DNA of 64,000 nt from assembly GCA_036391875.1 (NCBI GenBank), contig DASVZA010000019.1, positions 1-64,000 on the forward strand, given 5' to 3'. Origin of the DNA: Parasulfuritortus sp036391875. Lineage in GTDB: Bacteria; Pseudomonadota; Gammaproteobacteria; Burkholderiales; Thiobacillaceae. The translations under genes were made by a program, and so were the position numbers. This document shows, piece after piece, positions 33,568-42,504 of the stretch (positions within the stretch are counted from its first letter, which is position 1; each line of letters opens with the position of its first letter). Under the pieces are notes generated by a model. That model saw only the letters and a program-made list of their open reading frames with translations. It had not been told where the DNA came from and ran no database searches.

Positions 33568-35745
33568 TTGGCCTTGCCTTCCCCCCCCATCCTGAAAGTC
33601 GCGCTGGATACCCCCCTGGACCGCCTGTTCGATTACCTGGCGCCCGGGGCATCGGCATCCGACGTCGGCCGGCGGGTCCGGGTCCCGTTCGGCAAGCGGG
33701 AGCAGGTGGGATTGATCGTCGGTCTGGCCGACGCTTCGGAACTGCCGGCCGAGCAACTGCGGCCGGTGATCGAGATCGACCGGCAACTCGCGGCCCTGCC
33801 GGCCGACATCCTGCAACTGGCCCGCTTCGCCGCCGCCTATTACCAGCACCCGCTCGGCCCCGTGCTGCTGTCGCTGCTGCCGCCAGCCCTGAAGCGGGCC
33901 CGGTTCCGGCTGCCGGCTCCGGCCGCCTACGCACTGAGCCAGGCCGGCCAGGAGTATTGCGCGCTGATTCCCGCCCGGGCCGCCGCCCAGCGCCGGCTGG
34001 CCGAGCGGCTGGGCAATGGGCCGGTCGCCGTCGAGCACCTGGAGGACTTGCGCGCGCCCCTGCGCGACTGGCTGCGCAAGGGCTTAGTGGTCGTCGCCGA
34101 CCTCCCGGCAACGAACGCGCGCGCCGAACCGGCACCGGACCTGACCGGGCCGCAGCAGCAGGTGCTGGAGGCCCTGGCCGGCGCCCCGGCCGGCTTTGCC
34201 GCCTGGCTGCTGCACGGCGTCACCGGCAGCGGCAAGACCGAAATCTATCTGCACGCGATCGAGCGCTGTCTGAAGGACGGCGGGCAGGCGCTGGTCCTGG
34301 CCCCGGAAATCCATCTGACCCCGCAGATGGTGGAAAGGTTCAGCCGCCGGTTTCCGGATCGCAAGCTGGTCAGCCTGCACAGCGGCCTGTCCGACGGCGA
34401 GCGCCTGGCGGGCTGGCTGGACTGCCTCTCCGGCCGGGCCGACATCGTCCTCGGCACCCGGCTGTCGGTGTTCGCCCCCCTGCCCCGGCTGGGGCTCGTC
34501 ATCGTCGACGAGGAACACGACGCCTCCTACAAGCAGATGGAAGGGCTGCGCTACCACGCCCGCGACGTCGCGGTCTGGCGCGCCAAGCAGCTCGACATCC
34601 CGGTCATCCTGGGTTCGGCGACGCCGGCCCTGGAGTCCTGGGCCAACGCCCGCAAGCATCGCTACCGCCTGCTCAGCCTGCCCGAGCGGGCCCACGCCCA
34701 GGCCAGCCTGCCCGTGGTCAGGCTGATCGACAGCCGGGTCGACAAGCCGAAACAGGGCATCAGCGAGGCCCTGCGCGCTGCGCTGGAGGCGAACCTGGCC
34801 CGCGGCGAACAAAGCCTGGTGTTCATCAACCGGCGCGGCTATGCCCCGGTCCTCTACTGCCGCGCCTGCGGCCACGTCAGCCAGTGTCCGCGCTGCGCCG
34901 CCCACCAGGTCATCCACCGCCAGCGCGGCGGCTACCAGCTGCGCTGCCACCATTGCGGCCTGGCCAGCCGGCCGCCCGAGTCCTGCCCGGCCTGCGGCAG
35001 CCTGGACCTGCGCCCGGCCGGCCAGGGCACCCAGAAGGTCGAGGACACCCTGGCCGAACTGTTCCCGGCGGCCCGCATCCTGCGCGTCGACCGCGACAGC
35101 ACGGTGCGCAAGGGCGCCTTCGCCGCCATGCGCGAGGCCATCGCCGCGCGCGAGGTGGACATCCTGGTCGGCACCCAGATCGTCGCCAAGGGCCACGACT
35201 TCCCGCTGCTCACCCTGGTCGGGGTGATCGGCGCCGACCAGGCCCTGATGTCGACCGATTTCCGCGCCTCGGAACGGCTGTTCGCCCAGCTCATGCAGGT
35301 CGGCGGCCGGGCCGGCCGGGCCGAACATGCCGGCCAGGTGCTGATCCAGACCGAATATCCGCACCACCCACTGTACGAAGCACTGGTGGCCCACGACTAT
35401 CCGGCCTTCGCCGAACGCACCCTGCGCGAACGGCGCCAGGCCGAGTTCCCGCCCTACAGCTTCCAGGCCCTGCTGCGCGCCGACGGCCGTTCGATGGCCG
35501 AGGCCATGGCCTTCCTGGAGATGGCCCGCGCGCTGGGCCAGGAGCGGGCCGACGGTGTGCTGCTCTACGATCCGGTGCCGGCCCTGATGCCGCGCGTCGC
35601 CGATCGGGAGCGGGCGCAACTGCTGCTCCAGTCCGGCTCCCGCGCCCGACTGCAGGCCTTCCTCGGCCCCTGGATCGCCGCCCTGCGGGAGCGCAAGAGC
35701 GGCACGCTGCGCTGGTCGATCGACGTCGATCCGCTCGACTGGTAG
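33568..35745 (+). CDS. priA: PriA, primosomal replication-restart helicase
   Basis: A 725-aa DEAH-type 3'-5' helicase that reloads the replisome at stalled forks. Walker A is HGVTGSGKTEIY, motif II is IVDEEHD, motif III is LGSATPALES, and the paired zinc site is CRACGHVSQCPRC then CHHCG and CPACGSLDL. Motifs V-VI are GTQIVAKGHDFP and QVGGRAGR. The start is probably TTG 33568 (LALPSPPILKVALDT); no ATG fits before the conserved N-terminus. The DnaA-box region lies directly upstream. Confidence 0.93.
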   Translation: MALPSPPILKVALDTPLDRLFDYLAPGASASDVGRRVRVPFGKREQVGLIVGLADASELPAEQLRPVIEIDRQLAALPADILQLARFAAAYYQHPLGPVLLSLLPPALKRARFRLPAPAAYALSQAGQEYCALIPARAAAQRRLAERLGNGPVAVEHLEDLRAPLRDWLRKGLVVVADLPATNARAEPAPDLTGPQQQVLEALAGAPAGFAAWLLHGVTGSGKTEIYLHAIERCLKDGGQALVLAPEIHLTPQMVERFSRRFPDRKLVSLHSGLSDGERLAGWLDCLSGRADIVLGTRLSVFAPLPRLGLVIVDEEHDASYKQMEGLRYHARDVAVWRAKQLDIPVILGSATPALESWANARKHRYRLLSLPERAHAQASLPVVRLIDSRVDKPKQGISEALRAALEANLARGEQSLVFINRRGYAPVLYCRACGHVSQCPRCAAHQVIHRQRGGYQLRCHHCGLASRPPESCPACGSLDLRPAGQGTQKVEDTLAELFPAARILRVDRDSTVRKGAFAAMREAIAAREVDILVGTQIVAKGHDFPLLTLVGVIGADQALMSTDFRASERLFAQLMQVGGRAGRAEHAGQVLIQTEYPHHPLYEALVAHDYPAFAERTLRERRQAEFPPYSFQALLRADGRSMAEAMAFLEMARALGQERADGVLLYDPVPALMPRVADRERAQLLLQSGSRARLQAFLGPWIAALRERKSGTLRWSIDVDPLDW

Positions 35746-35775
35746 CGATGCCTGAATCTCGCGAGGTCTCTCGGC

Positions 35776-35781
35776 TATAAT
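35776..35781 (+). promoter_or_regulatory. argS -10 element TATAAT
   Basis: A perfect TATAAT sits 26 bp before the argS ATG. The -35 region is weak. Likely sigma-70 promoter. Confidence 0.5.
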
Positions 35782-35806
35782 CCGCCGACACAGGAATGCC
35801 TCACAC

Positions 35807-37477
35807 ATGAATTACATCGACCCCAAAGCCCACCTCGCCACCCTTTTCCAACAGGCCGTCGCCCAGGTCGCGCCGGATGCCGCCGCCGCCATCGAACTGG
35901 AGCGCCCGAAGCAGGCCAGCCATGGCGACTACGCCTGCAACGTCGCCATGCAATTGGCGCGGCCGATGAAACGCAATCCGCGCGAGGTCGCGGCCGCGAT
36001 CATCGCCGCCCTGCCCGCATCCGAGCTGGTCGAGCGGACCGAGATCGCCGGCCCCGGCTTCATCAACGTGTTCATCAGGGCCGCCGCCAAGCAGGCCCTG
36101 GTCGGCCACATCCTGGCCGCGGGTGAGAACTACGGCCGCAGCGACGCCGGCCAGGGCCGCAAGGTCCAGGTCGAATTCGTCTCCGCCAACCCGACCGGGC
36201 CGCTGCACGTCGGCCACGGCCGCGGCGCCGCTGTGGGCGACTGCCTGTGCCGACTGCTGGATGCCAACGGCTGGCAGGTGACGCGCGAGTTCTACTACAA
36301 CGACGCCGGCCAGCAGATCGACAACCTGACCCGCTCGGTGCAGCTCCGCTGCCAGGGCGTCACGCCCGACGATCCGTCCTGGCCGGAGGACGGCTACCGC
36401 GGCCACTACATCATCGACGTCGCCAAGGCCTACCTGGCCAAGGAGGCCGTGGTCGCCGACGACCAGCACATCGTCGGCAAGGGCGACCCGGACGACGCCG
36501 AGGCCATCCGCCACTTCGCGGTGGCCTACCTGCGCCGCGAACAGGACCATGACCTGCGCGCCTTCAAGGTGGAATTCGACGTGTTCTCGCTGGAGTCGGC
36601 GCTGTACACCGACGGCAAGGTGGACAAAACCGTCGACAAGCTGGTCGCCAGCGGCCACACCTACGAGCAGGAGAACGCGCTCTGGCTGCGCACCACCGAC
36701 TTCGGCGACGACAAGGACCGGGTGATGCGCAAGCGCGAGGGCGGCTACACCTATTTCGTGCCCGACGTGGCCTACCACTGGGACAAGTGGCAGCGGGGCT
36801 TCGCCCGCGTCGTCAACGAGCAGGGCGCCGACCACCATTCCACCGTCACCCGCGTCCGCGCCGGCCTGCAGGCGCTGGACGTCGGCATCCCCCAGGGCTG
36901 GCCCGAATACGTGCTGCACCAGATGGTGACCGTGCTGAAGAACGGCGAGGAGGTCAAGATCTCCAAGCGGGCCGGCAGCTACGTCACGCTGCGCTACCTC
37001 ATCGACGAGGTGGGCTGCGACGCCACCCGCTTCTTCCTCGTAGCGCGCAGCCCCGACTCGCAGCTGGTGTTCGACATCGACCTGGCCATGGCCCAGAGCA
37101 ACGACAACCCGGTCTACTATATCCAGTACGCCCACGCCCGCATCTGCAGCGTGCTGGACACCTGGGGCGGCGCCGTCGAAAGCCTGGCCGGCGCCCACCC
37201 GGCCCGCCTGGAGCACCCCCTGGAGCTGGCCCTGCTCGAGCGCCTGGCCGCCTTCCCCGAGACCTGCGCCAGCGCCGCCCGGGAACTCGCGCCGCACTTG
37301 GTCGCCTATTACCTGAAGGACCTGGCCGCCGACCTGCACGGTCTGTACAACGCCTGCCAGTTCCTGGTCGACGACGAGGAGTTGAAGCTGGCCCGGCTGA
37401 TGCTGGTTACCGCAACCCGGCAGGTGCTGCGCAACGGCTTGGCCTTGCTCGGCGTCAGTGCCCCGGAAAAGATGTAG
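35807..37477 (+). CDS. argS: Arginyl-tRNA synthetase
   Basis: A 556-aa class I synthetase that charges tRNA-Arg. The HIGH-type motif is PTGPLHVGHGRG near residue 127, the N-terminal Add1 tRNA-binding domain includes HGDYACNVAM, and the anticodon-binding DALR domain is at the C-terminus (HARICSVL to NGLALLGVSAPEKM). The KMSKS loop is the degenerate VKISKRAGSYVTL. Length and order are normal. A 7-bp gap follows to the SPOR gene, so they form one transcript. Confidence 0.97.
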   Translation: MNYIDPKAHLATLFQQAVAQVAPDAAAAIELERPKQASHGDYACNVAMQLARPMKRNPREVAAAIIAALPASELVERTEIAGPGFINVFIRAAAKQALVGHILAAGENYGRSDAGQGRKVQVEFVSANPTGPLHVGHGRGAAVGDCLCRLLDANGWQVTREFYYNDAGQQIDNLTRSVQLRCQGVTPDDPSWPEDGYRGHYIIDVAKAYLAKEAVVADDQHIVGKGDPDDAEAIRHFAVAYLRREQDHDLRAFKVEFDVFSLESALYTDGKVDKTVDKLVASGHTYEQENALWLRTTDFGDDKDRVMRKREGGYTYFVPDVAYHWDKWQRGFARVVNEQGADHHSTVTRVRAGLQALDVGIPQGWPEYVLHQMVTVLKNGEEVKISKRAGSYVTLRYLIDEVGCDATRFFLVARSPDSQLVFDIDLAMAQSNDNPVYYIQYAHARICSVLDTWGGAVESLAGAHPARLEHPLELALLERLAAFPETCASAARELAPHLVAYYLKDLAADLHGLYNACQFLVDDEELKLARLMLVTATRQVLRNGLALLGVSAPEKM

Positions 37478-37485
37478 GAGGAGAC

Positions 37486-38070
37486 GTGGCCCACAGGGAT
37501 TACAAGGACAGCGAGCCCCGCCGCGGCGGGCGCTCGAAATCGAACCGCAAGGGCGGCAACCCGGCCAAGGCCGTGCTGTTCGTCCTCCTGGTGGGCCTGG
37601 TGCTGGCAGGCATCATCCTCTGGAAGGTGTGGCCACGGCCCGGCGACTTCCGTGCCGTTTCGTCGGCACCGACGGTCGAACCGGCGCCCGCCCGGTCCAA
37701 AGAAGAGGCCGCGCCGCCGGTCGAAGCCCAGCCGAATGCCAAGACCGGCACCTCCGACAAGGCCGCCGACTACACCTTCTATGACATCCTGCCCGGCAAC
37801 AAGGCGCCCTTGCCCGCCGACAAGCGGCCCGAGCAGTGGTGGCTGCAGGTCGCCGCGCTGAAGAACGCCAGCGATGCCGATGCCCTGCGCGCCAAGCTGG
37901 CCATGCTCAATTTCAGCGCCATCGTCCAGCCCACGCCGGCGGGCCAGCCGCCGCTGTTCCGGGTCCGGGTCGGTCCCTACCAGCACCAGGCCGATGCCGA
38001 AGCCGCGCAAAAGACCTTGGCCGAGAACAAATTCGACTCCAGACCACTCAAAGAAGCCGTTACCCCATAA
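37486..38070 (+). CDS. SPOR-domain membrane protein
   Basis: A 194-aa bitopic protein. A basic cytoplasmic tail (RRGGRSKSNRKGG) is followed by a membrane segment (AVLFVLLVGLVLAGIILW), a Pro/Ala linker, and a SPOR domain at about residues 112-190 (WWLQVAALKNASDADALRAK, FRVRVGPYQHQADAEA). SPOR domains bind denuded septal peptidoglycan, and argS-SPOR-dsbA is a common order in betaproteobacteria. The start is GTG 37486 after GGAGGAG; no in-frame ATG is available. Confidence 0.9.
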   Translation: MAHRDYKDSEPRRGGRSKSNRKGGNPAKAVLFVLLVGLVLAGIILWKVWPRPGDFRAVSSAPTVEPAPARSKEEAAPPVEAQPNAKTGTSDKAADYTFYDILPGNKAPLPADKRPEQWWLQVAALKNASDADALRAKLAMLNFSAIVQPTPAGQPPLFRVRVGPYQHQADAEAAQKTLAENKFDSRPLKEAVTP

Positions 38071-38081
38071 GGAGACTTCCC

Positions 38082-38762
38082 ATGCGTTTCGTGCACCTCG
38101 TCGCCGCCCTCGTCGTTGCCCTGCCCCTGGCCACCCTGCCGGCGACCGCCACCGCGGCGGTAGCGGGCAAGGACTACACCGTCCTCGCCAACGTCCAGCC
38201 GACCGACGACCGGAGCAAGGTCGAGGTGATCGAATTCTTCGCCTATACCTGCCCGCATTGCTTCCATCTCGAACCGATGCTCAACGCCTGGGCCAAGAAG
38301 CTGCCGAAGAACGTCGTGCTGAAGCGGGAACCGGTGGTCTTTTCCGATAGCTGGGAGCCGATGGCCCGCGCCTATTTCGCCCTGCAGGCGCTCGGCGTGG
38401 TCGACAAGCTGCACGACGACGTGTTCAACGCCATCCACGTCCAGAACATCAACCTGATGAATCCGGACACCTTCTTCACCTGGGGCGCCCAGCACGGCCT
38501 CGACCGCGCCAAGCTGAAGGCCACCTACGAGTCCTTCACCGTCAGCGCCAAGATCAACGAGGCCAAGCAGATGGCCCGTGCCTACGGCATCACCGGCGTG
38601 CCCACCCTGGCCGTCAACGGCAAGTACGTGACCTCGGCCTCCATCATCAGCCAGTCCCGCGGGGGCCTGCCGGAAGAGGAAGCCTCGAAGGCGATGCTGT
38701 CCGTGGTCGACGACCTGATCCGGATGGAAAGCAAGGCGCCGGCCGCCAAGAAGCGCAAGTAA
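38082..38762 (+). CDS. dsbA: DsbA-type periplasmic thiol:disulfide oxidoreductase
   Basis: A 226-aa exported thioredoxin-fold protein. The signal peptide ends near ATATAA, the active site is FAYTCPHCFHLEP (CPHC as in E. coli DsbA), and the cis-proline loop is GITGVPTLAVNG. It introduces disulfides into exported proteins; the DsbB partner is not in the window. GGAGAC precedes ATG 38082. The C-terminal Lys-rich tail (APAAKKRK) is longer than usual. Confidence 0.95.
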   Translation: MRFVHLVAALVVALPLATLPATATAAVAGKDYTVLANVQPTDDRSKVEVIEFFAYTCPHCFHLEPMLNAWAKKLPKNVVLKREPVVFSDSWEPMARAYFALQALGVVDKLHDDVFNAIHVQNINLMNPDTFFTWGAQHGLDRAKLKATYESFTVSAKINEAKQMARAYGITGVPTLAVNGKYVTSASIISQSRGGLPEEEASKAMLSVVDDLIRMESKAPAAKKRK

Positions 38763-38842
38763 GCCGGCAACGCCCGACCCGGTCGGGCCCGGCTCATGCG
38801 ATTGCGCTACCCTATGGCGCTCCTCCACCAGACCGGCCGAAC

Positions 38843-39481
38843 ATGAACTCGATCCGAGTCCTCATCATCGACGATCACCCGCTGATCCGCTTGGGCGTCA
38901 AGCGCGCCCTGGAGGGCAGGCCCGATCTCGCGGTCGCCGGCGAATGCGCGGACCTGGCCGCCAGCCGGGCCTGGCTGGCCGGCGGCGGCAAGGCCGACGT
39001 CGCCATCCTGGACCGCAGCCTGCCGGACGGCGACGGCCTGGCATTGATGCCGGCGCTGAAATCCGCCGGCATCAAGGTCATCGTCCTGACCGTCGAGGAC
39101 GGCAACGAGGAGATCCGCGCAGCGATCGAAAGCGGCGTCGACGGCTATCTGCTCAAGTCCTCCGACGCCGACCAGATCAGCCATGCCATCGGCGTGGTAC
39201 TGCAGAACGCCGGCGCCTTCCCGCCCCACGTGCTGCGGAAGCTGTACCGCAACCCGCCGCAGAAAGATCCGCTGACCCGGCTGTCCGCCCGGGAATTGGA
39301 AATCGCGGAATACGTGGCCCAAGGCCATAGCAACAAGGCGATCGGAGCGGAACTGAACCTGTCCGACAACACCGTCCGCAACCATCTGGCCAACATCATG
39401 CAGAAGCTCGGCTTCCACAATCGGGTGCAGGTGGCGGCGCTGGTGTTGCCGCACTTGAAGAAGGCCAAGAAGCGGGCCTGA
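38843..39481 (+). CDS. NarL/FixJ-family response regulator, orphan
   Basis: A 212-aa regulator. The receiver domain has LIIDDHPLIR, phospho-Asp in AILDRSLPDGDG, LTVEDGNEE (the usual LTA/S replaced by LTV), and LLKSS. The LuxR-type helix-turn-helix has LSARELEIAEYVAQGHSN and LNLSDNTVRNHLANIMQKL. No histidine kinase is next to it, so its signal is unknown. It is preceded by a GC hairpin (CCCGACCCGGTCGGG) without T-run. Confidence 0.88.
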   Translation: MNSIRVLIIDDHPLIRLGVKRALEGRPDLAVAGECADLAASRAWLAGGGKADVAILDRSLPDGDGLALMPALKSAGIKVIVLTVEDGNEEIRAAIESGVDGYLLKSSDADQISHAIGVVLQNAGAFPPHVLRKLYRNPPQKDPLTRLSARELEIAEYVAQGHSNKAIGAELNLSDNTVRNHLANIMQKLGFHNRVQVAALVLPHLKKAKKRA

Positions 39482-39507
39482 ACGCCACGTCCTAGAGGAG
39501 AACGCCC

Positions 39508-39612
39508 ATGTCCTGCCCGAAATGCGAAGGCCACGGCCGCAGCAAGCGCTGGTACTGGATCGCGGTCCTGGTCGCGGCGATCCTGGTCGCGCTCGTGGCC
39601 TACAGCGCCTGA
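39508..39612 (+). CDS. 34-aa single-span membrane peptide with CxxC
   Basis: A short frame starting at ATG 39508 with GAGGAG 7 bases upstream, 26 bp after the NarL-type gene. It has an N-terminal Cys pair (CPKC), a basic stretch (HGRSKRW) and one membrane span (YWIAVLVAAILVALVAY). Composition, ribosome site and placement make it a credible small protein; no family recognised. Confidence 0.55.
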   Translation: MSCPKCEGHGRSKRWYWIAVLVAAILVALVAYSA

Positions 39613-39631
39613 GCGGCCGCTCCGGAACGAC

Positions 39632-40795
39632 TCAGGCGGCGTCCCATTGCGGCGTCGCCACGCCCTGGCCGAGGTCCGCTTCGACCAGCCGGCGCCTCAC
39701 CTCCAGCAGCCGCTCGATCAGCGCCGGTTCCGCCGCGCCGTAGGCATCGGCATCGGGCCGGCGGTTGACCACCACGCCGAGCAGTTCGGTGATCGCGTTG
39801 CCGATCGAGTTCTGGCTGATGGTGACGATCAGCTTGCCGGCGTCGTTGCGGTAGATCAGTTGCTTGAAGGCCGGCTGCCAACGGATGGCGTTGGCGTACT
39901 TGGCGTCCTTGATGCAGCGGTCGCGCACCATCTTGGCGGTCTTCAGGAAATCGTTGTCGAACTGCAGCTTCGCCTCGACCAACTCCGGGAAGTAGATGTC
40001 GCGCGGCAGCGGCGCGTTGCGGGTCGAAACCTGGCTGAAGAAGGTGCGGTAGAAGTCGATGAAGCCCTTGAGGATGGTGTCGTACTCCTTCCAGAAGCGT
40101 ACTTCCTTGAGCGACTCGGCGCCGCCGGTCACTTCCCAGCTCGGCAGCCCCTGCGGATAGCCGGTCAGCGCGATCTTGCACGAGCCCGACACGCAGGGCC
40201 GCAGCACTTCCAGATCCAGCTCGTCGAAGAAGGCGCGGTAGACGTCGCGCAAATAGGCCTGGAACAGCGAATGCTGGCCGCCGTCGGTCAGGTTCGGGTT
40301 GTTGGCGTCGGCGATCGGCGCGGCAGCCAGTTCGGCCTTATCGAAGACGATGAAGTGGTTGTGCAGCATGCGGATGCTGGGCACGCCGGGCGAGGTCAGC
40401 GGCCAGGTCGCGTCCAGGCTCGCCTCGCCGGTCAGCACCAGGTGTTTCTCCGGGTCCGGGAACTGCTCAAGCATGTAGTCGAAGATGATCTGGTTCATCC
40501 GGTTCCAGACGTTCTTCACCGCGTCCGGCACCTGGGTGCGGCGCACCGGACGGCCGAGCGGATCGAGGATGCTCTGCGAGGTGTTGTAGATGATCGAGGT
40601 ATCGAACAGGTTGCTGTGGCCGAGCGCCTTGCGGTAGAGCAGCAGGCCCTCCGGGTTCTGCAGCAGGCCGTTGTTGTGCACCAGGTCGTTGAGGTTCTCC
40701 GTGCTGTTGAAGAACTCGTTCGGCTTCATCCCCTCCGGAACGTCGAGCGGAATCGGGCGGAACGGCGTGACAATCTCTCTGGGACCGGACTGCAT
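39632..40795 (-). CDS. Conserved protein of unknown function, 387 aa
   Basis: From ATG 40795 (MQSGPREIVTPFRPIPLD) the protein is soluble, with no signal or membrane segment. Features visible: LHNHFIVFDKAEL near residue 150, a His-x-His pattern reminiscent of HIT-like nucleotide-binding proteins; a Cys pair in RPCVSGSCKIALTGYPQGLP; and conserved-looking aromatic blocks (EYDTILKGFIDFYRTFFSQ, FPELVEAKLQFDNDFLKTA). It lies downstream of the rnf operon on the same strand but beyond a terminator, so is separately or read-through transcribed. I do not recognise it. Confidence 0.8.
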   Translation of the reverse strand: MQSGPREIVTPFRPIPLDVPEGMKPNEFFNSTENLNDLVHNNGLLQNPEGLLLYRKALGHSNLFDTSIIYNTSQSILDPLGRPVRRTQVPDAVKNVWNRMNQIIFDYMLEQFPDPEKHLVLTGEASLDATWPLTSPGVPSIRMLHNHFIVFDKAELAAAPIADANNPNLTDGGQHSLFQAYLRDVYRAFFDELDLEVLRPCVSGSCKIALTGYPQGLPSWEVTGGAESLKEVRFWKEYDTILKGFIDFYRTFFSQVSTRNAPLPRDIYFPELVEAKLQFDNDFLKTAKMVRDRCIKDAKYANAIRWQPAFKQLIYRNDAGKLIVTISQNSIGNAITELLGVVVNRRPDADAYGAAEPALIERLLEVRRRLVEADLGQGVATPQWDAA

Positions 40796-40821
40796 GGGCT
40801 GCACCTCGTTCAATTTGGTCG

Positions 40822-40846
40822 AAAAAAATCCGGCCGGGCCGGATTG
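40822..40846 (-). terminator. Rho-independent terminator of the rnf operon
   Basis: On the minus strand AATCCGGCC-C-GGCCGGATT followed by seven or more T, 58 bp after the rnfH stop. Confidence 0.92.
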
Positions 40847-40904
40847 CGAAATGATAGAGGAAGCGGCCGCCCAAGCCCATACCACGCTTGGGGTAGAAAC
40901 CCGC

Positions 40905-41186
40905 TCAGTCTTCGTCGTCTTCGTCCGCCATGCGGCGGCGGGGCGTGGTCTTGGGGTCGGCGACGATGCCGCGGTAGATCTCGATCCGGTCGCCGGGCTG
41001 CAGCGGCGCATCCAACTTGGCCAGCTTGCCGAAGATGCCGACCGTCTGTGCGGTCAGGTCGAGGTCCGGGAACTGGCGCAGGATGCCGGAACGGATGATG
41101 GCCTGCTCGACCGTGCTGTCGTCGGGCACTTCGATGCGCAGCCAGAGCTGGTTGGCGGGTTCGGAATAGGCGACGGAGATCTGCAT
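40905..41186 (-). CDS. rnfH: RnfH, ubiquitin-fold accessory of the Rnf complex
   Basis: A 93-aa protein of the RnfH family: MQISVAYSEP, VEQAIIRSGIL, VGIFGKLAKLDAPLQPGDRI and EIYRGIVADPK, the last followed by the usual Arg-rich end. The acidic tail (ADEDDED) is notable. Its role is unclear; in nitrogen fixers it is the last gene of the rnf1 operon. The gap to rnfE is 10 bp. Confidence 0.92.
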   Translation of the reverse strand: MQISVAYSEPANQLWLRIEVPDDSTVEQAIIRSGILRQFPDLDLTAQTVGIFGKLAKLDAPLQPGDRIEIYRGIVADPKTTPRRRMADEDDED

Positions 41187-41196
41187 GGTCGACTCC

Positions 41197-41871
41197 TCAG
41201 GCCGCGGCCGGTTCGGCGTCCGGTACGCGCGCGGCGCGCTCGGCCAGTCTGCGGTCGAGTACCCGCTTGCCGGCCAGCAGGAAACCCAGCACCAGGAAAC
41301 CGCCCGGCGGCAGGATCATCAGCAGATAGCCCTTGTAGTGCGGGATCACCGTCGTCTCCAGGAAGGCAAAGGCATGGCCCAGCAGCAGATGGGCGTTGGC
41401 GAACAGCGTGCCGGCGCCGATCAGTTCGCGGATACCGCCGATCAGGGTCAGCGCGAAGGTGAAGCCGAGGCCCATCATCAGGCCGTCCATGGTGGCCGGG
41501 CCGACCTGCTGCTTGCCGGCGAAGGCCTCGGCCCGGCCGAGCACCGCGCAGTTGGCGACGATCAGGGCGATGTAGAGGCCGAGCACCTTGTACAGGTCGT
41601 GGGCGTAGGCATCGAGGCCGACATCGACCAGGGTCACCAGCGAGGCGATCAGGACGATGTAGGCCGGGATGCGCACTTCCGCCGGAATCAGGTGGCGCAC
41701 CGAGGAGATGATGGCATTCGATGCAGTCAGCACGAAGGCCGTGGCCAAGCCCATGCCGAGGCCGTTGGTGGCCGAGCTGGTCACCGCCATGGTCGGGCAC
41801 ATGCCCAGGATCTGGGCGAACACGATGTTGTTGTCCCACAGGCCGTCGCGGGTGATCTTGGCGTAGCTCAT
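41197..41871 (-). CDS. rnfE: RnfE, membrane subunit of Rnf
   Basis: A 224-aa subunit with about six membrane segments, of the RnfA/RnfE/NqrD/NqrE fold (NNIVFAQILGMCPTMAVTSS, LYIALIVANCAVLGRAEAFA). The Cys in GMCP and NCAV are conserved half-ligands of the intramembrane iron-sulfur cluster shared with RnfA. Rnf couples ion flow to ferredoxin reduction. It overlaps rnfG by ATGA. Confidence 0.95.
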   Translation of the reverse strand: MSYAKITRDGLWDNNIVFAQILGMCPTMAVTSSATNGLGMGLATAFVLTASNAIISSVRHLIPAEVRIPAYIVLIASLVTLVDVGLDAYAHDLYKVLGLYIALIVANCAVLGRAEAFAGKQQVGPATMDGLMMGLGFTFALTLIGGIRELIGAGTLFANAHLLLGHAFAFLETTVIPHYKGYLLMILPPGGFLVLGFLLAGKRVLDRRLAERAARVPDAEPAAA

Positions 41872-42503
41872 GATTTTTCTCCGTTGGCGGGCTGGCCGTC
41901 ATCCAGCAGCTTGCCCTTCTCGCGGGCGAAGAATTCCAGCCCGCCCTTGACCGACTTCACCACCGCGCGCGGCGTGATGGTGGCGCCGGCGAACTGGTCG
42001 AACACGCCGCCGTCCTTCTTCACCGCGAACTTGTCGGCCGGCGGGTTGCCCAGATACTTGCCGTCGAAGGCATAGATCCAGTTCGTCTTGGACGGCTCGA
42101 CCTTGTCGCCCAGGCCCGGCGTCTCCTTGTGCTGGATGACGCGCACGCCCAGGATGCGGCCGTCGCGGTCGACGCCCATCATGCTGACCACCGGCCCGGC
42201 GTAGCCGATGGCCGAGACCTGGAACACCACGGCCTCGACCTTGCCGGCCCTGCGGGCGCGGTAGACGGTGAGGGGCGTGCCGTCCGGGCCGGGCAGGCTG
42301 ACCGTATCCTTGAGCAGGTCGTTGTCGTACTGGCCGGGCAGCACCTGGGTCAGCGACTGCTTCATGTCGCGTTCCTTGGCCGCTTCGATGACGTCCTTGG
42401 TGGCGTGGTCGGCCAGGGCCAGCGCGCCGCCGGTGACCATGGTCACCGCGGCCAGGAGCATGCCCTGGTAGGCCAGCTTGCCGCGCAGCGAATCCAGTCC
42501 CAT
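41868..42503 (-). CDS. rnfG: RnfG, FMN-bearing subunit of Rnf
   Basis: A 211-aa protein with one N-terminal membrane helix and a periplasmic FMN-binding domain. The covalent flavin site is FAGATITPRAV, where the second Thr carries FMN by phosphoester. VIQHKETPGLGDKVE is also characteristic. ATG 42503 (MGLDSLRGKLAYQG) gives the family length. One base separates it from rnfD. Confidence 0.94.
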   Translation of the reverse strand: MGLDSLRGKLAYQGMLLAAVTMVTGGALALADHATKDVIEAAKERDMKQSLTQVLPGQYDNDLLKDTVSLPGPDGTPLTVYRARRAGKVEAVVFQVSAIGYAGPVVSMMGVDRDGRILGVRVIQHKETPGLGDKVEPSKTNWIYAFDGKYLGNPPADKFAVKKDGGVFDQFAGATITPRAVVKSVKGGLEFFAREKGKLLDDGQPANGEKS

Positions 42504-42504
42504 C

